In this document: positions 20,362 through 29,188 of the stretch, one piece after another
Position numbering within the stretch: the stretch's first letter is position 1
Layout: each line of letters opens with the position of its first letter
NCBI RefSeq assembly: GCF_001281025.1
Contig: NZ_CP012646.1
Location: forward strand, 959,001 to 1,023,000
Length of the DNA: 64,000 nucleotides
From: Streptococcus mitis
GTDB lineage: Bacteria > Bacillota > Bacilli > Lactobacillales > Streptococcaceae
Reading direction: 5' to 3'
Program-made: the position numbers and the translations under genes
Notes under the pieces: model-generated
What the model was told of the DNA's origin: nothing
Database searches by the model: none
Seen by the model: only the letters and a program-made list of their open reading frames with translations

Positions 20362-21246
20362 ATGAAAACAAAAATAATTGTGATTGTTGGACCGACTGCA
20401 GTTGGAAAGACGGCTCTAGCCATTGAAGTGGCCAAGCGTTTTAATGGCGAAGTGGTTAGTGGAGATAGCCAGCAAGTCTATCGAGGTCTAGATATTGGGA
20501 CGGCTAAGGCTAGTCCAGAAGAGCAGGCAGCTGTTCCCCATCATTTAATCGATGTTAGAGAGGTAACCGAGTCTTACTCGGCTTTTGATTTTGTTTCAGA
20601 AGCTAAGATGGCTATTGAGGATATTCATGGTCGTGGCAAGCTAGCCATTATTGCTGGTGGGACTGGGCTTTATATCCAGAGTTTGCTTGAAGGTTACCAC
20701 CTGGGTGGGGGGACACCTCATAAGGAGATTTTGGCCTATCGGGCTAGTTTGGAGCCTTATACAGATGAGGAATTAGCCTATCTGGTGGACCAAGCAGGCC
20801 TTGAGATTCCCCAGTTTAATCGTCGTCGTGCAATGCGTGCCTTGGAAATTGCCCATTTTGGTCAGGATTTGGAAAATCAAGAGAGTCTATATGAACCGCT
20901 GATTATCTGCTTGGATGATGAGCGCAGTCAATTATATGAACGTATCAATCACCGAGTGGACCTGATGTTTGAAGCTGGACTTCTAGACGAAGCCAAGTGG
21001 TTGTTTGACCATTATCCAGATGTGCAGGCTGCTAAAGGGATTGGTTACAAGGAACTCTTTCCTTATTTTCGTGGAGAGCAGACCTTGGAAGAAGCCAGTG
21101 AGAGTCTCAAACAGGCGACTCGTCGTTTTGCCAAGCGTCAGTTGACCTGGTTCCGTAATCGCATGCAGGTGACCTTTTATCATATTGGAGAATCTGGTGT
21201 GCAAGACCGCATTTTAAGCCAGATAGAGGAGTTTTTAGATGATTGA
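20362..21246 (+). CDS. miaA: tRNA dimethylallyltransferase
   Basis: A 294-residue enzyme that transfers a dimethylallyl group to A37 of tRNAs reading UNN codons. The P-loop is GPTAVGKT at 10-17, then [24 protein letters not shown] and AGGTGLYIQ follow as in the family. The frame opens at a TTG at 20311, but that lies in the promoter; ATG 20362 has AAGGA six bases upstream. The 3' end overlaps hflX by eight bases, indicating one operon with hflX and the two genes after it. Confidence 0.96.
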   Translation: MKTKIIVIVGPTAVGKTALAIEVAKRFNGEVVSGDSQQVYRGLDIGTAKASPEEQAAVPHHLIDVREVTESYSAFDFVSEAKMAIEDIHGRGKLAIIAGGTGLYIQSLLEGYHLGGGTPHKEILAYRASLEPYTDEELAYLVDQAGLEIPQFNRRRAMRALEIAHFGQDLENQESLYEPLIICLDDERSQLYERINHRVDLMFEAGLLDEAKWLFDHYPDVQAAKGIGYKELFPYFRGEQTLEEASESLKQATRRFAKRQLTWFRNRMQVTFYHIGESGVQDRILSQIEEFLDD

Positions 21247-22477
21247 TACGGAGAAAAAAGAGGAGCGAGTCTTGCTCATCGGTGTGGAATTGCAGGGGAT
21301 GGACAATTTTGACCTCTCCATGGAAGAATTGGCCAGTCTAGCCAAGACAGCTGGAGCAGTCGTAGTCGATAGCTACAGACAAAAACGTGAAAAATATGAT
21401 TCCAAGACCTTCGTAGGCTCTGGTAAGTTAGAAGAAATTGCGCTCATGGTGGATGCAGAAGAAATTACCACTGTCATCGTCAACAACCGTTTAACTCCAC
21501 GGCAAAATGTCAATCTAGAGGAAGTTCTGGGTGTTAAGGTCATTGACCGTATGCAGTTGATTTTGGATATCTTTGCCATGCGAGCTCGAAGCCATGAAGG
21601 GAAGCTCCAAGTTCACCTAGCCCAGCTCAAATATCTCTTGCCTCGCTTGGTTGGTCAGGGAATTATGCTCAGCCGTCAGGCAGGGGGAATTGGTTCCCGT
21701 GGACCTGGTGAAAGCCAGCTGGAGCTGAACCGTCGTAGCGTTCGCAATCAAATCACGGATATCGAGCGCCAGCTCAAGGTGGTTGAGAAAAATCGGGCGA
21801 CTGTCAGAGAAAAACGTTTGGAGTCAAGCACCTTTAAGATTGGTTTGATTGGTTATACCAATGCTGGGAAGTCAACTATCATGAACACCTTGACCAGTAA
21901 GAATCAGTATGGGGCTGACGAGCTATTTGCGACTCTAGATGCGACGACTAAGAGTATCCATCTGGGAGGCAATCTCCAAGTAACTTTGACAGATACAGTT
22001 GGCTTTATCCAAGATTTGCCGACAGAGTTGGTGTCCAGTTTCAAGTCAACCTTGGAAGAAAGCAAGCATGTAGACCTTCTGGTTCATGTTATCGATGCCA
22101 GCAATCCTTACCATGAGGAGCATGAAAAAACAGTTCTGTCCATCATGAAAGACCTGGACATGGAAGATATTCCTCGTCTGACACTTTATAATAAAGCAGA
22201 TTTAGTGGAGGATTTTACGCCGACCCAAACGCCCTACGCCCTCATTTCTGCCAAATCTGAGGATAGTCGTGAGAATTTGCAGGCTTTGTTTTTAGAGAAA
22301 ATCAAGGGTATTTTTGAATCATTTACCCTGCGAGTGCCTTTTTCAAAGTCCTACAAGATTCATGATTTAGAAAGTGTTGCGATTCTGGAAGAACGCGATT
22401 ATCAGGAGGACGGCGAAGTGATTACAGGCTACATTTCTGAGAAAAACAAATGGAGGTTAGAGGAATTTTATGACTGA
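21239..22477 (+). CDS. hflX: Ribosome-associated GTPase HflX
   Basis: A 412-residue GTPase that binds the 50S subunit and splits stalled or stress-inactivated ribosomes. The N-terminal HflX domain includes FVGSGKLEE and the glycine-rich [14 protein letters not shown]. The G domain starts with GYTNAGKST at 205-213, then [10 protein letters not shown] (G3) and NKAD (G4). ATG 21239 lies within the end of miaA, and the 3' end overlaps the next gene by eight bases, so translation is coupled in both directions. Confidence 0.95.
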   Translation: MIDTEKKEERVLLIGVELQGMDNFDLSMEELASLAKTAGAVVVDSYRQKREKYDSKTFVGSGKLEEIALMVDAEEITTVIVNNRLTPRQNVNLEEVLGVKVIDRMQLILDIFAMRARSHEGKLQVHLAQLKYLLPRLVGQGIMLSRQAGGIGSRGPGESQLELNRRSVRNQITDIERQLKVVEKNRATVREKRLESSTFKIGLIGYTNAGKSTIMNTLTSKNQYGADELFATLDATTKSIHLGGNLQVTLTDTVGFIQDLPTELVSSFKSTLEESKHVDLLVHVIDASNPYHEEHEKTVLSIMKDLDMEDIPRLTLYNKADLVEDFTPTQTPYALISAKSEDSRENLQALFLEKIKGIFESFTLRVPFSKSYKIHDLESVAILEERDYQEDGEVITGYISEKNKWRLEEFYD

Positions 22478-23093
22478 TATTAAAACGTTGGCTCTAAAAT
22501 ATGGGGGCTATACAAGTCTGGACAAGGTCTATCTGGATCATCTTCTAGCTGGCAAAACAGAGCAGGAGCAGTTGGCACTTATCACACCTCCGCCCAGCGT
22601 TGTCAATGCTTACTTTGCAGAACTCTACCAGAAAAAAAGTCCTGAGGCCGCGACGGATTATTTTGTGGAACTCAGTCAGGAACTGAATCTTTACAATACT
22701 GAGCCTAGTTTCACCCTAGAAAATAAGCCTTTTATTCGTCTTAATCTGTCTGGTAAATCCTTTGGTTTTTGTTATGAGTGTGAGGGTCTTGGTCGGATTT
22801 TCTCTGAAAATGAAGAGAAAATTTCAGAAGACTTGCTCTTTGAAATTGCGCAAATTTTCCCCCATCAACTAGTCTTTGAAGAGTCTGGTAAGATTTACAT
22901 GAAGGCTATTAGAGATGAGGAAGTTGTTAGCATGGAGAGTCTAACAGCTTTGACTGATTTGGAAAGCTTGGCTGATGGTCGCAAGCGTCTTAAAGGTTAC
23001 AGCCAAGAGGATTTACTGCAAGAAGCTGCTGCTTTTTCTGGCAAGCGCTATTTCCGATCGGAAAACCGCATAGCCATGTTATATATTGATTAA
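22470..23093 (+). CDS. Conserved streptococcal protein of unknown function
   Basis: A 207-residue soluble protein that I do not recognise as a named family. The N-terminal half ([16 protein letters not shown], then [17 protein letters not shown]) looks helical. The C-terminal half contains [14 protein letters not shown] and ends [18 protein letters not shown]. No signal peptide or membrane helix is visible. The start overlaps hflX by eight bases and GAGG lies before the ATG. The same gene sits between hflX and rnz in pneumococcus, which suggests a conserved link with RNA or ribosome processes; that link is inference from position. Confidence 0.8.
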   Translation: MTDIKTLALKYGGYTSLDKVYLDHLLAGKTEQEQLALITPPPSVVNAYFAELYQKKSPEAATDYFVELSQELNLYNTEPSFTLENKPFIRLNLSGKSFGFCYECEGLGRIFSENEEKISEDLLFEIAQIFPHQLVFEESGKIYMKAIRDEEVVSMESLTALTDLESLADGRKRLKGYSQEDLLQEAAAFSGKRYFRSENRIAMLYID

Positions 23094-23107
23094 TTAGAAA
23101 GTATCGA

Positions 23108-24037
23108 ATGGATATTCAATTTTTAGGAACGGGGGCTGGTCAGCCCTCTAAAGCCCGCAATGTCTCCAGTCTCGCCCTGAAACTCTTGGACGAGATTAAC
23201 GAAGTCTGGCTCTTTGACTGTGGAGAAGGTACGCAAAATCGCATTCTGGAAACCACAATTCGACCACGTAAGGTCAGCAAAATCTTTATCACCCACCTGC
23301 ATGGAGACCATATCTTTGGCTTGCCAGGTTTCCTTTCTAGCCGTGCCTTTCAGGCTAATGAAGAGCAGACTGATTTGGAAATCTATGGACCTCAAGGAAT
23401 CAAGTCCTTTGTCTTAACCAGCCTTCGTGTGTCAGGTTCGCGCCTGCCTTACCGCATTCATTTTCATGAATTTGACCAAGATTCTCTAGGAAAAATCCTT
23501 GAGACCGATAAATTCACTGTGTACGCGGAAGAATTGGATCATACTATTTTCTGCGTTGGCTATCGTGTCATTCAAAAGGACTTGGAAGGAACGCTGGATG
23601 CTGAAAAACTCAAGGCGGCAGGTGTCCCATTTGGCCCACTTTTTGGAAAAATTAAAAACGGTCAGGACGTTGTTTTAGAAGATGGGACTGAAATCAAGGC
23701 AGCAGACTATATCTCAGCCCCACGTCCGGGTAAGATTATCACTATTTTAGGAGACACTCGAAAAACGGATGCCAGTGTGCGTCTGGCTGTCAATGCCGAT
23801 GTCCTTGTCCATGAATCGACTTATGGTAAGGGTGACGAAAAAATTGCTCGTAACCATGGCCACTCTACTAACATGCAAGCTGCACAAGTAGCGGTAGAAG
23901 CAGGTGCTAAACGCCTTTTGCTCAACCATATCAGTGCCCGTTTCCTCTCAAAAGATATCAGCAAGCTCAAGAAAGATGCTGCTAGCATTTTTGAAAATGT
24001 CCATGTGGTTAAAGACTTGGAAGAAGTGGAAATCTAA
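23108..24037 (+). CDS. rnz: Ribonuclease Z
   Basis: A 309-residue metallo-beta-lactamase-fold endonuclease that trims the 3' trailers of tRNA precursors. The zinc motif is THLHGDH at residues 62-68, with later ligands in LGDTRKTD and [11 protein letters not shown]. The flexible-arm region [11 protein letters not shown] is present. It starts 14 bases after the preceding stop and is followed after 20 bases by the dehydrogenase gene, so all five genes from miaA are probably one transcript. The set miaA-hflX-rnz combines tRNA and ribosome functions. Confidence 0.95.
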   Translation: MDIQFLGTGAGQPSKARNVSSLALKLLDEINEVWLFDCGEGTQNRILETTIRPRKVSKIFITHLHGDHIFGLPGFLSSRAFQANEEQTDLEIYGPQGIKSFVLTSLRVSGSRLPYRIHFHEFDQDSLGKILETDKFTVYAEELDHTIFCVGYRVIQKDLEGTLDAEKLKAAGVPFGPLFGKIKNGQDVVLEDGTEIKAADYISAPRPGKIITILGDTRKTDASVRLAVNADVLVHESTYGKGDEKIARNHGHSTNMQAAQVAVEAGAKRLLLNHISARFLSKDISKLKKDAASIFENVHVVKDLEEVEI

Positions 24038-24057
24038 AAGATTGGGAAAGGATAAGT

Positions 24058-24813
24058 ATGCCTACTATTCTCATTACCGGAGCTAGCGGTGGCCTAGCTC
24101 AAGAAATGGTCAAACTCTTGCAAAATGACCAACTCATCTTGCTTGGTAGAAATAAGGAAAAATTAGCCCAACTCTACGGAAACCATCCCCATGCAGAATT
24201 GATTGAAATAGACATTACCGATGATTCAGCCTTAGAATCTCTGGTAACTGATCTCTATCTCCGCTATGGCAAGATTGATGTCTTAATTAACAACGCTGGT
24301 TACGGGATTTTCGAGGAATTTGACCAGATTTCTAACCAAGATATTCACCAGATGTTCGAGGTCAATACCTTTGCTTTGATGAATCTGTCTCGTCTCCTTG
24401 CTGCTCGTATGAAGGAAAGCCGAAAAGGCCATATCATCAATATCGTCAGCATGGCAGGTTTGATTGCTACTGGTAAGTCTAGTCTCTACTCAGCGACCAA
24501 GTTTGCGGCCATTGGTTTTTCAAATGCTCTGCGCCTAGAACTTATGTCCTACGGTGTTTATGTGACGACGGTCAATCCAGGACCAATACGCACAGGATTT
24601 TTTGACCAAGCGGACCCAGATGGAACCTATCTCAAGTCGGTTAACCGCTTCCTGCTAGAACCAGATGCAGTGGCTGAAAAGATTGTCAAGATTATAGGAA
24701 AAAACAAACGCGAACTCAATCTCCCAGTCTTGTTGAACCTAGCCCATAAGTTTTATACCCTCTTTCCTAAGCTAGCTGATAAGTTGGCAGGGGAGACTTT
24801 TAATTATAAATAA
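24058..24813 (+). CDS. Short-chain dehydrogenase/reductase
   Basis: A 251-residue classical SDR oxidoreductase. The cofactor motif is TGASGG at 7-12, NNAGYG follows, and the catalytic pair is Y144 and K148 in YSATK with a Ser in NIVSMAG. The cofactor is probably NADP(H), but this is not firm from sequence. The substrate is unknown. It is the last gene of the miaA operon, ending just before a bidirectional terminator that marks the left edge of the accessory island. Confidence 0.9.
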   Translation: MPTILITGASGGLAQEMVKLLQNDQLILLGRNKEKLAQLYGNHPHAELIEIDITDDSALESLVTDLYLRYGKIDVLINNAGYGIFEEFDQISNQDIHQMFEVNTFALMNLSRLLAARMKESRKGHIINIVSMAGLIATGKSSLYSATKFAAIGFSNALRLELMSYGVYVTTVNPGPIRTGFFDQADPDGTYLKSVNRFLLEPDAVAEKIVKIIGKNKRELNLPVLLNLAHKFYTLFPKLADKLAGETFNYK

Positions 24814-24846
24814 AAAAGTTGTTCCTAAAATGGAGCAACTTTTTTG
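24812..24846. terminator. Bidirectional terminator at the left edge of the island
   Basis: A 14-bp stem with one G-T pair (AAAAAAGTTGTTCC and GGAGCAACTTTTTT) around a six-base loop lies between the convergent SDR and Rgg-type genes. Both arms give a U-tract. Confidence 0.9.
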
Positions 24847-24850
24847 ATGC

Positions 24851-25756
24851 TTAGAATAAATCAATTCCAGTCTTATTTAATGAGTGGCAGTGATAGGTGA
24901 AGGCATTGATAAAATTAGAGTAATATTGCTGATCAATAAATTTTGCGCTTTGAAGATAATTAAATAGATTTTTGGCTAGGGGAATAGCCTCAGGTTTATT
25001 CCATCTAAATTGATTGTAAACATGTTCAACTTCTAGGAACATGAGTGGAATAGCTAGATAGCCTCGTTCGAAGGTCTGAAGTGATTTAATTTTTTTAATA
25101 ATATCATCAGCCTTTTGATAGTAGCCTAATTCAGAGAAGTATTTTGCAGAGAAAGTAAGAGCATTTAAAATACGGATGTAGGTGTCAGTATTAGCACTTT
25201 CTTTGTACATAAGTAGTAATTGTTTGGTCATATGGTCAATGAGTTCCATCGGGCAATGATTGACGATAACACGATAAATTTCAAGTTCGATACTATTAAA
25301 GACATCCGATTTCATTAAATGCTTGATAATGTTTTGAATTCTGGTAACGGTTTCTGGACTCTTTGATATGGTTGGATAATGTCTTAATTTAATAGATTTA
25401 AAAATCATTTCTGCTTGAAGTGGATTGTCTTTTAGATAGACATCAAATAATTTTTCGTATTCTTCAATGTAAGTGAGGATATCTTCTTCATGGACCACAT
25501 GCTTGCCAAATTCAATAGCAGGTAATTCTAAGCAGTCTCCACCTTTATTTGCATAGGCGAGAACAAAATCATTCCATTCAACTCCGATAACAATTAAAAG
25601 TTTGGCAAAGTTTTCAAGTGAAATTCCTTTGTCTCCTTTTTCAAATTGACTTAGGAACTGTGGTGATACGATATCTGAGGCGGCTTCCTTTAGGCTGAGT
25701 CCTCGTGCTTCGCGCAGGTACTTAAATGTAGCTCCAAATGGGTATAGATTTTCCAT
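24851..25756 (-). CDS. Rgg/GadR/MutR-type transcriptional regulator
   Basis: A 301-residue regulator. A helix-turn-helix covers about residues 9-62 (FKYLREARGLSLKEAA, then SPQFLSQFEKGDKGIS), with the SPQFLSxFE signature of the Rgg family. An all-helical, TPR-like C-terminal domain follows, the part that binds small peptides in characterised Rggs. AAGGAG lies upstream of the ATG on the minus strand and a TATAAT -10 is at 25791-25786. It is divergent from a choline-binding protein gene across 385 bp that contain two identical palindromes, the best candidate operators. No classical SHP pheromone with a DIIIIVGG-like end was found nearby. Confidence 0.87.
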   Translation of the reverse strand: MENLYPFGATFKYLREARGLSLKEAASDIVSPQFLSQFEKGDKGISLENFAKLLIVIGVEWNDFVLAYANKGGDCLELPAIEFGKHVVHEEDILTYIEEYEKLFDVYLKDNPLQAEMIFKSIKLRHYPTISKSPETVTRIQNIIKHLMKSDVFNSIELEIYRVIVNHCPMELIDHMTKQLLLMYKESANTDTYIRILNALTFSAKYFSELGYYQKADDIIKKIKSLQTFERGYLAIPLMFLEVEHVYNQFRWNKPEAIPLAKNLFNYLQSAKFIDQQYYSNFINAFTYHCHSLNKTGIDLF

Positions 25757-25822
25757 AAATAATCTCCTTACATACTTCTAAGACTATTATACAAAAATTT
25801 AGAGAAAAAAATGGAGAAAGAA

Positions 25823-25893
25823 AACTATAGTTACAAAATACTAGAATTCTATGCTATTTTTTATTTTTATGAACAAGATTGAAACTATAGTTT
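25823..25893. promoter_or_regulatory. Paired AACTATAGTT palindromes, candidate Rgg operators
   Basis: The 10-bp palindrome AACTATAGTT occurs at 25823-25832 and 25883-25892 (12 bp, AAACTATAGTTT, in the second copy), with centres exactly 60 bp apart. The first centre is 36.5 bp upstream of the -10 of the regulator gene. The second is 37.5 bp upstream of a plus-strand extended -10 TGG-TATGAT (25925-25930). Symmetric placement near -49 suits activation of both divergent promoters. Confidence 0.6.
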
Positions 25894-25956
25894 AAATGAC
25901 GAAAAATTTAAATATCTATTATGGTATGATAAGGGAAAGAATAGCTAATAAAGCCG

Positions 25957-26000
25957 CCTTGTTATACTAGTATAACAAGGATTGACTTATCACTCAATCC
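25957..26000. promoter_or_regulatory. 24-bp perfect palindrome followed by a second hairpin
   Basis: Positions 25957-25980 form a perfect 24-bp inverted repeat with the core TTATACTAGTATAA, so it contains a TGT-TATACT-like -10 on each strand. GGATTGA/TCAATCC (25979-25985 and 25994-26000) adds a second small stem. No T-run follows, so it does not look like a terminator. It lies within the leader of the presumed plus-strand transcript. Confidence 0.6.
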
Positions 26001-26026
26001 TATTCTATCAGTCATTCAAGGAGAAA

Positions 26027-26083
26027 ATGATATGGGAAAAACTTAAATGCTCGATACTAGAAAAATATTATATTTACTTTTAA
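26027..26083 (+). CDS. Candidate 18-residue peptide upstream of the choline-binding gene
   Basis: ATG 26027 to TAA 26081-26083 encodes MIWEKLKCSILEKYYIYF, preceded by AAGGAG at 26018-26023 with a short three-base spacing. The same Shine-Dalgarno is better spaced for a four-codon frame starting at 26032. The peptide has an aromatic, hydrophobic end and lies opposite an Rgg-type gene, where signalling peptides often occur. It does not match a known SHP pattern and may be chance. Confidence 0.3.
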   Translation: MIWEKLKCSILEKYYIYF

Positions 26084-26141
26084 GGTTATAAGACAATTAT
26101 CATAAATTTTTAGAAAAATAGAAATATATAGGAGTTTTGTT

Positions 26142-27113
26142 ATGAAAAACAGAAAAATGTTGGCCTCTTCTTTACTAGCCGGTGCTTTATTGTCAGTAGG
26201 ATATGTAGCTTCTAAACCGATAGATGTTCACGCTTTAACAGATATGAGTGTAAAAGATACTCAAAATCCCTTGAAAATCAACTTGATAGATACAGGAGAA
26301 ATAACTATACTATTGGTTGACCTTCAAAGAAATTCTACAACTAATGATAATACATATCTTGATTTTGATTTAGTTAATGAAGATACTGGAGCACTTGCTT
26401 CTTCACACACTTTTGGAAGATTTGGAGGAAGTAATAGAATAAGACAGGGAATTAATATACTCCCAGTAAAAGATGGGAATTACCATCTAGATATCTACAG
26501 TTCAGGTGATTTTGGAAAACGTTACTTCGGACGTTCAGAAGTTTTTAAAATCTCTGGATATAAATACTATCCGATTAAGAAGGTAGAGACACCAACCGTT
26601 ACTGAAACTCCAAAACAATCTACTAACTCTACCTCTAACTCAGGTCAAACTGGCTGGTCAGGTTCTTCTTACTATAAAGCTGGTGTTAAAGTAGTGAATC
26701 AATGGATTTTTGATGTTCAGTACAATTCTTACTTCTATCTAAATGCTTCAGGTACCTTTGTTCAAAATGCTTGGTCAGGCAACTACTATCTTAAATCAGG
26801 TGGCTACATGGCTAAAAGCGAGTGGATTTATGACAATAACTATAAATCATACTATTACTTGACAGCAGAGGGTAGCTATGCGCGTAATGCTTGGGCTGGA
26901 AGTTACTACCTCAAATCAGATGGTAAAATGGCTAAGAGTGAGTGGATCTATGATAGTAGTTATCAATCTTACTATTATCTAACATCAGAAGGAAGCTATG
27001 CTCGTGACACATGGGTAGGCGACTATTATCTCAAGTCAAATGGTAAGATGGCAGTCAACGAACGTACCCCAGATGGCTACCAAGTAGATGGCTCAGGTAA
27101 GTGGGTGAAATAA
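26142..27113 (+). CDS. Choline-binding surface protein with unknown N-terminal domain
   Basis: A 323-residue secreted protein. The signal peptide covers about 1-32 (cleavage near VHA-LT). A predicted beta-rich domain of about 120 residues follows (ITILLVDLQRN, then FGRFGGSNRIRQGIN, then YHLDIYSSGDFG), whose fold I do not recognise. A Ser/Thr linker (about 150-170) leads to about seven choline-binding repeats ending in DGSGKWVK. These repeats should dock it on phosphocholine-bearing teichoic acid. TAGGAG precedes the ATG. It is the first large gene of the island, divergent from the Rgg-type regulator and plausibly its target. Confidence 0.87.
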   Translation: MKNRKMLASSLLAGALLSVGYVASKPIDVHALTDMSVKDTQNPLKINLIDTGEITILLVDLQRNSTTNDNTYLDFDLVNEDTGALASSHTFGRFGGSNRIRQGINILPVKDGNYHLDIYSSGDFGKRYFGRSEVFKISGYKYYPIKKVETPTVTETPKQSTNSTSNSGQTGWSGSSYYKAGVKVVNQWIFDVQYNSYFYLNASGTFVQNAWSGNYYLKSGGYMAKSEWIYDNNYKSYYYLTAEGSYARNAWAGSYYLKSDGKMAKSEWIYDSSYQSYYYLTSEGSYARDTWVGDYYLKSNGKMAVNERTPDGYQVDGSGKWVK

Positions 27114-27163
27114 GGAAATAATCTATAGTGTAGATAAAACTTATTTTAAACTGGGAGAAAATA

Positions 27164-27721
27164 ATGGAAAAACATGAAAACCAAACGAATGAAGAAGTGA
27201 CTGTAGAAAAAGTCGAAGAGACTACGGAAAGAATGGAAGAATCAATTAATGAAGTAGTTCAAGAGAAGCCTGATAGAGTAGAAGCAATCAAAAAAGAGGC
27301 ATCAGCTTTTGTAGATAAAGCTGGACAACAAATCGAAAATCTAGATATGAATGGTCTCATTGAAAAGATTAAAAAATTATTTGAAACAAAGCCTTTACAA
27401 TCTGTCGGGATAAGCCTAGCTATCTTTCTTGTTCTGTTCTTTGGAGTTCGTAAATTAACAAGTGATCCCTTAGATGGAACTTATGAAATTTTAACAAAAC
27501 GTGACCATTTAGTCATGGTGATTAAAGGAAATTCTGGGACCGTCATCTCTGAAGATTCAGACGGAGACAAAGAAACAAGATTAGTGAAAATTGATAAAAA
27601 AAAGAAAGAATTGACAATCACAGACGATAAAGGAAGAGATTTAGGAAAAACAAAATATATGTTAAAAGATAAGGAACTTTATCTTCAAGAGCCAGATCAA
27701 ACCTTTAACCGAGTAAAATAG
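27164..27721 (+). CDS. Single-pass membrane protein of unknown function
   Basis: A 185-residue protein. A Glu/Lys-rich, probably helical cytoplasmic N-terminus (1-78) is followed by one membrane helix at about 81-97 (VGISLAIFLVLFFGV). A small beta-rich domain comes next (DPLDGTYEIL, then LVMVIKGNSGTVI, then KKKELTITDDKG). The GTYE...SGTV...ITD pattern resembles the small lipocalin-like domains of secreted Gram-positive proteins, but no family is assigned. GGGAG lies before the ATG. It follows the choline-binding gene after 50 bases and may share its transcript. Confidence 0.75.
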   Translation: MEKHENQTNEEVTVEKVEETTERMEESINEVVQEKPDRVEAIKKEASAFVDKAGQQIENLDMNGLIEKIKKLFETKPLQSVGISLAIFLVLFFGVRKLTSDPLDGTYEILTKRDHLVMVIKGNSGTVISEDSDGDKETRLVKIDKKKKELTITDDKGRDLGKTKYMLKDKELYLQEPDQTFNRVK

Positions 27722-27736
27722 ACTACACATTAAAAG

Positions 27737-27770
27737 CTTACCTCAGTACCCTAAAAGTTACTGGGGTAAG
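27737..27770 (+). repeat. 12-bp stem hairpin without T-run
   Basis: CTTACCTCAGTA (27737-27748) pairs with TACTGGGGTAAG (27759-27770), including one G-U pair. No U-tract follows. It may be a weak terminator or an RNA processing site between two island genes. Confidence 0.5.
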
Positions 27771-27772
27771 AA

Positions 27773-27793
27773 ATTGTATATTGTATATTGTAT
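27773..27793 (+). repeat. Three exact ATTGTAT heptamers
   Basis: ATTGTAT is repeated three times head to tail and followed by ATATAGGGAG, the ribosome binding region of the next gene. A short tandem repeat at this position could change promoter or leader spacing by slippage. Confidence 0.7.
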
Positions 27794-27809
27794 ATAGGGA
27801 GAATATCAA

Positions 27810-28226
27810 ATGAAATTTAAAAAATTAATAACTCTAGCTAGCTTGGTTGGCCTAATTACTTTCTTATTGCCTGTTGTTACATCAGGTAATCAATCACTAG
27901 CTCCGGTAAGTGAGTACGTAGTTGATTATCTAAATGCGCCTTCCCAATTTATGGTATTTATTGTTTGGTACGGTGCATTTGTAATCACTTTATTATTATC
28001 TTTATTTATAGTAAATAGAAGAGTAATAGCAATTATTCAGTCACTTGTCATTATTTTATTAAGTGCATTTAGTTTGTTTATTCATTTTACATTCTTGAAT
28101 GAAATAGTTGGTAGAGCACAATTAGGTTACGGAGCTATTCTATATTTTATCTGTGTTTTGATAAATGTTTTTGCGGCGATTATGATTATAAAAGGTGCTA
28201 AATCTACTAGTAAACGGATTGATTAA
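27810..28226 (+). CDS. Four-helix membrane protein of unknown function
   Basis: A 138-residue, very hydrophobic protein with four likely membrane helices (about 5-23, 47-67, 73-93 and 107-128) and the basic tail KGAKSTSKRID. The first helix might instead be a signal peptide (LLPVVTSG). No charged or conserved residues in the helices suggest transport. TAGGGAG lies before the ATG, just after the heptamer repeat. I do not recognise a family. It is part of the AT-rich island. Confidence 0.7.
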   Translation: MKFKKLITLASLVGLITFLLPVVTSGNQSLAPVSEYVVDYLNAPSQFMVFIVWYGAFVITLLLSLFIVNRRVIAIIQSLVIILLSAFSLFIHFTFLNEIVGRAQLGYGAILYFICVLINVFAAIMIIKGAKSTSKRID

Positions 28227-28298
28227 ATAACTTTCTTTCAGTAGTAGTTGGGATGGATGTACTGGTAATAGCAGATTTTTTAATAAAATAGAAAAAAG

Positions 28299-28470
28299 AT
28301 GGAGAATGAAGTGGAAGAGAAATCAGTATTATTAGAAAGTAATTCATCTAACAAAATAGAGAAAATGATGAGGCAAAGATATGCAGATATCCAATCTTCA
28401 GCAAATAATCTATAATCGTGATACTAAACTAATAGAAACATCTAAAAAATGGTGGAAATTTTGGAATTAA
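28299..28470 (+). pseudogene. Two overlapping micro-ORFs, possible frameshifted remnant
   Basis: ATG 28299 to TAA 28415 encodes 38 residues (MENEVEEKSVLLESNSSNKI...). ATG 28381 to TAA 28470 in another frame encodes 29 residues ending TSKKWWKFWN. The first has GAAAAAAG upstream; the second has GATGAGG. Together they look like an N-terminal acidic part and an aromatic C-terminal part of one small protein split by a frameshift, but two independent peptides or chance are possible. The rest of 28227-28545 holds only the next promoter (TGT-TATACT at 28502-28510). Confidence 0.3.
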
Positions 28471-28545
28471 TAAAAAATCATAACAATATTTGTACAATAA
28501 CTGTTATACTTTTATGGAAAAATAAATAATATTTAGGAGTCTCTT

Positions 28546-29166
28546 ATGAAAAAAAGAAATACTTTACTTATCTTAGGCGCACTACTTTCTAGTGTCGGTT
28601 TAGCAGCTTGTTCATCATCTATGGATACAAAAGGAAAAGGTATTGCTCAGTTAATGAACGACAATCAAGAAAGAGTTTTCTATAGTGTGATCGATTCTAA
28701 TCATGATTCACTACCTGGAAAAGATGAAAGAGTAAACTACGTCTATATTACAAAAGGCGGAAAACTGAACGGTTACGAAATAGGCGGGGGAACTGTTGGT
28801 GCAGCCGTAGAGCTTTATATGGATGATGTTGTAGGCAAAAACATCAATGAAGTTAAAAAATTAGCTGAAGAAAGATCAAAAAAAACTTTTGAAATCGATA
28901 AAGTTACAGCCAAGGTAAACACAGATTCATCAGGGAATAACACTACAGAAGAAGAAATAAAATTATTTTTTTACGAAAATAAACCAGATTATCTTACTTA
29001 CGTATCTCTAACTAATGGACAAATTCGTGATAAATACTATGCCGGATATATTGGATACACTTCCAGCCTCGTTTCTTCTGGAGATTTACTCATTACCGAA
29101 GTTTCTAAAGGAAATGTAATAAACTTTGATAAAGCAGATGGTAAAATTGTAGAAGAAAAAAAATAA
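28546..29166 (+). CDS. Lipoprotein of unknown function
   Basis: A 206-residue lipoprotein. The signal peptide ends in the lipobox LAAC with the lipid-modified Cys at residue 22, followed by a Ser-rich stretch. The mature part contains FYSVIDSNHDSLPGKDERVNYVYI, GGGTVGAAVELYMDD and ITEVSKGNVINFDKADGKI. The SNHDSLPGKD segment is Asp-rich but is not a clear EF-hand. No named family is recognised. TAGGAG precedes the ATG, and an extended -10 (28505-28510) suggests its own promoter. It ends close to the decayed replication gene on the opposite strand. Confidence 0.8.
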   Translation: MKKRNTLLILGALLSSVGLAACSSSMDTKGKGIAQLMNDNQERVFYSVIDSNHDSLPGKDERVNYVYITKGGKLNGYEIGGGTVGAAVELYMDDVVGKNINEVKKLAEERSKKTFEIDKVTAKVNTDSSGNNTTEEEIKLFFYENKPDYLTYVSLTNGQIRDKYYAGYIGYTSSLVSSGDLLITEVSKGNVINFDKADGKIVEEKK

Positions 29167-29188
29167 ACAAATAAAGTATCAAATAAAA

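Noticed and set aside
25979..26000. GGATTGA/TCAATCC stem as terminator of a short transcript
   Set aside because: There is no U-tract and the stem is only seven bases.
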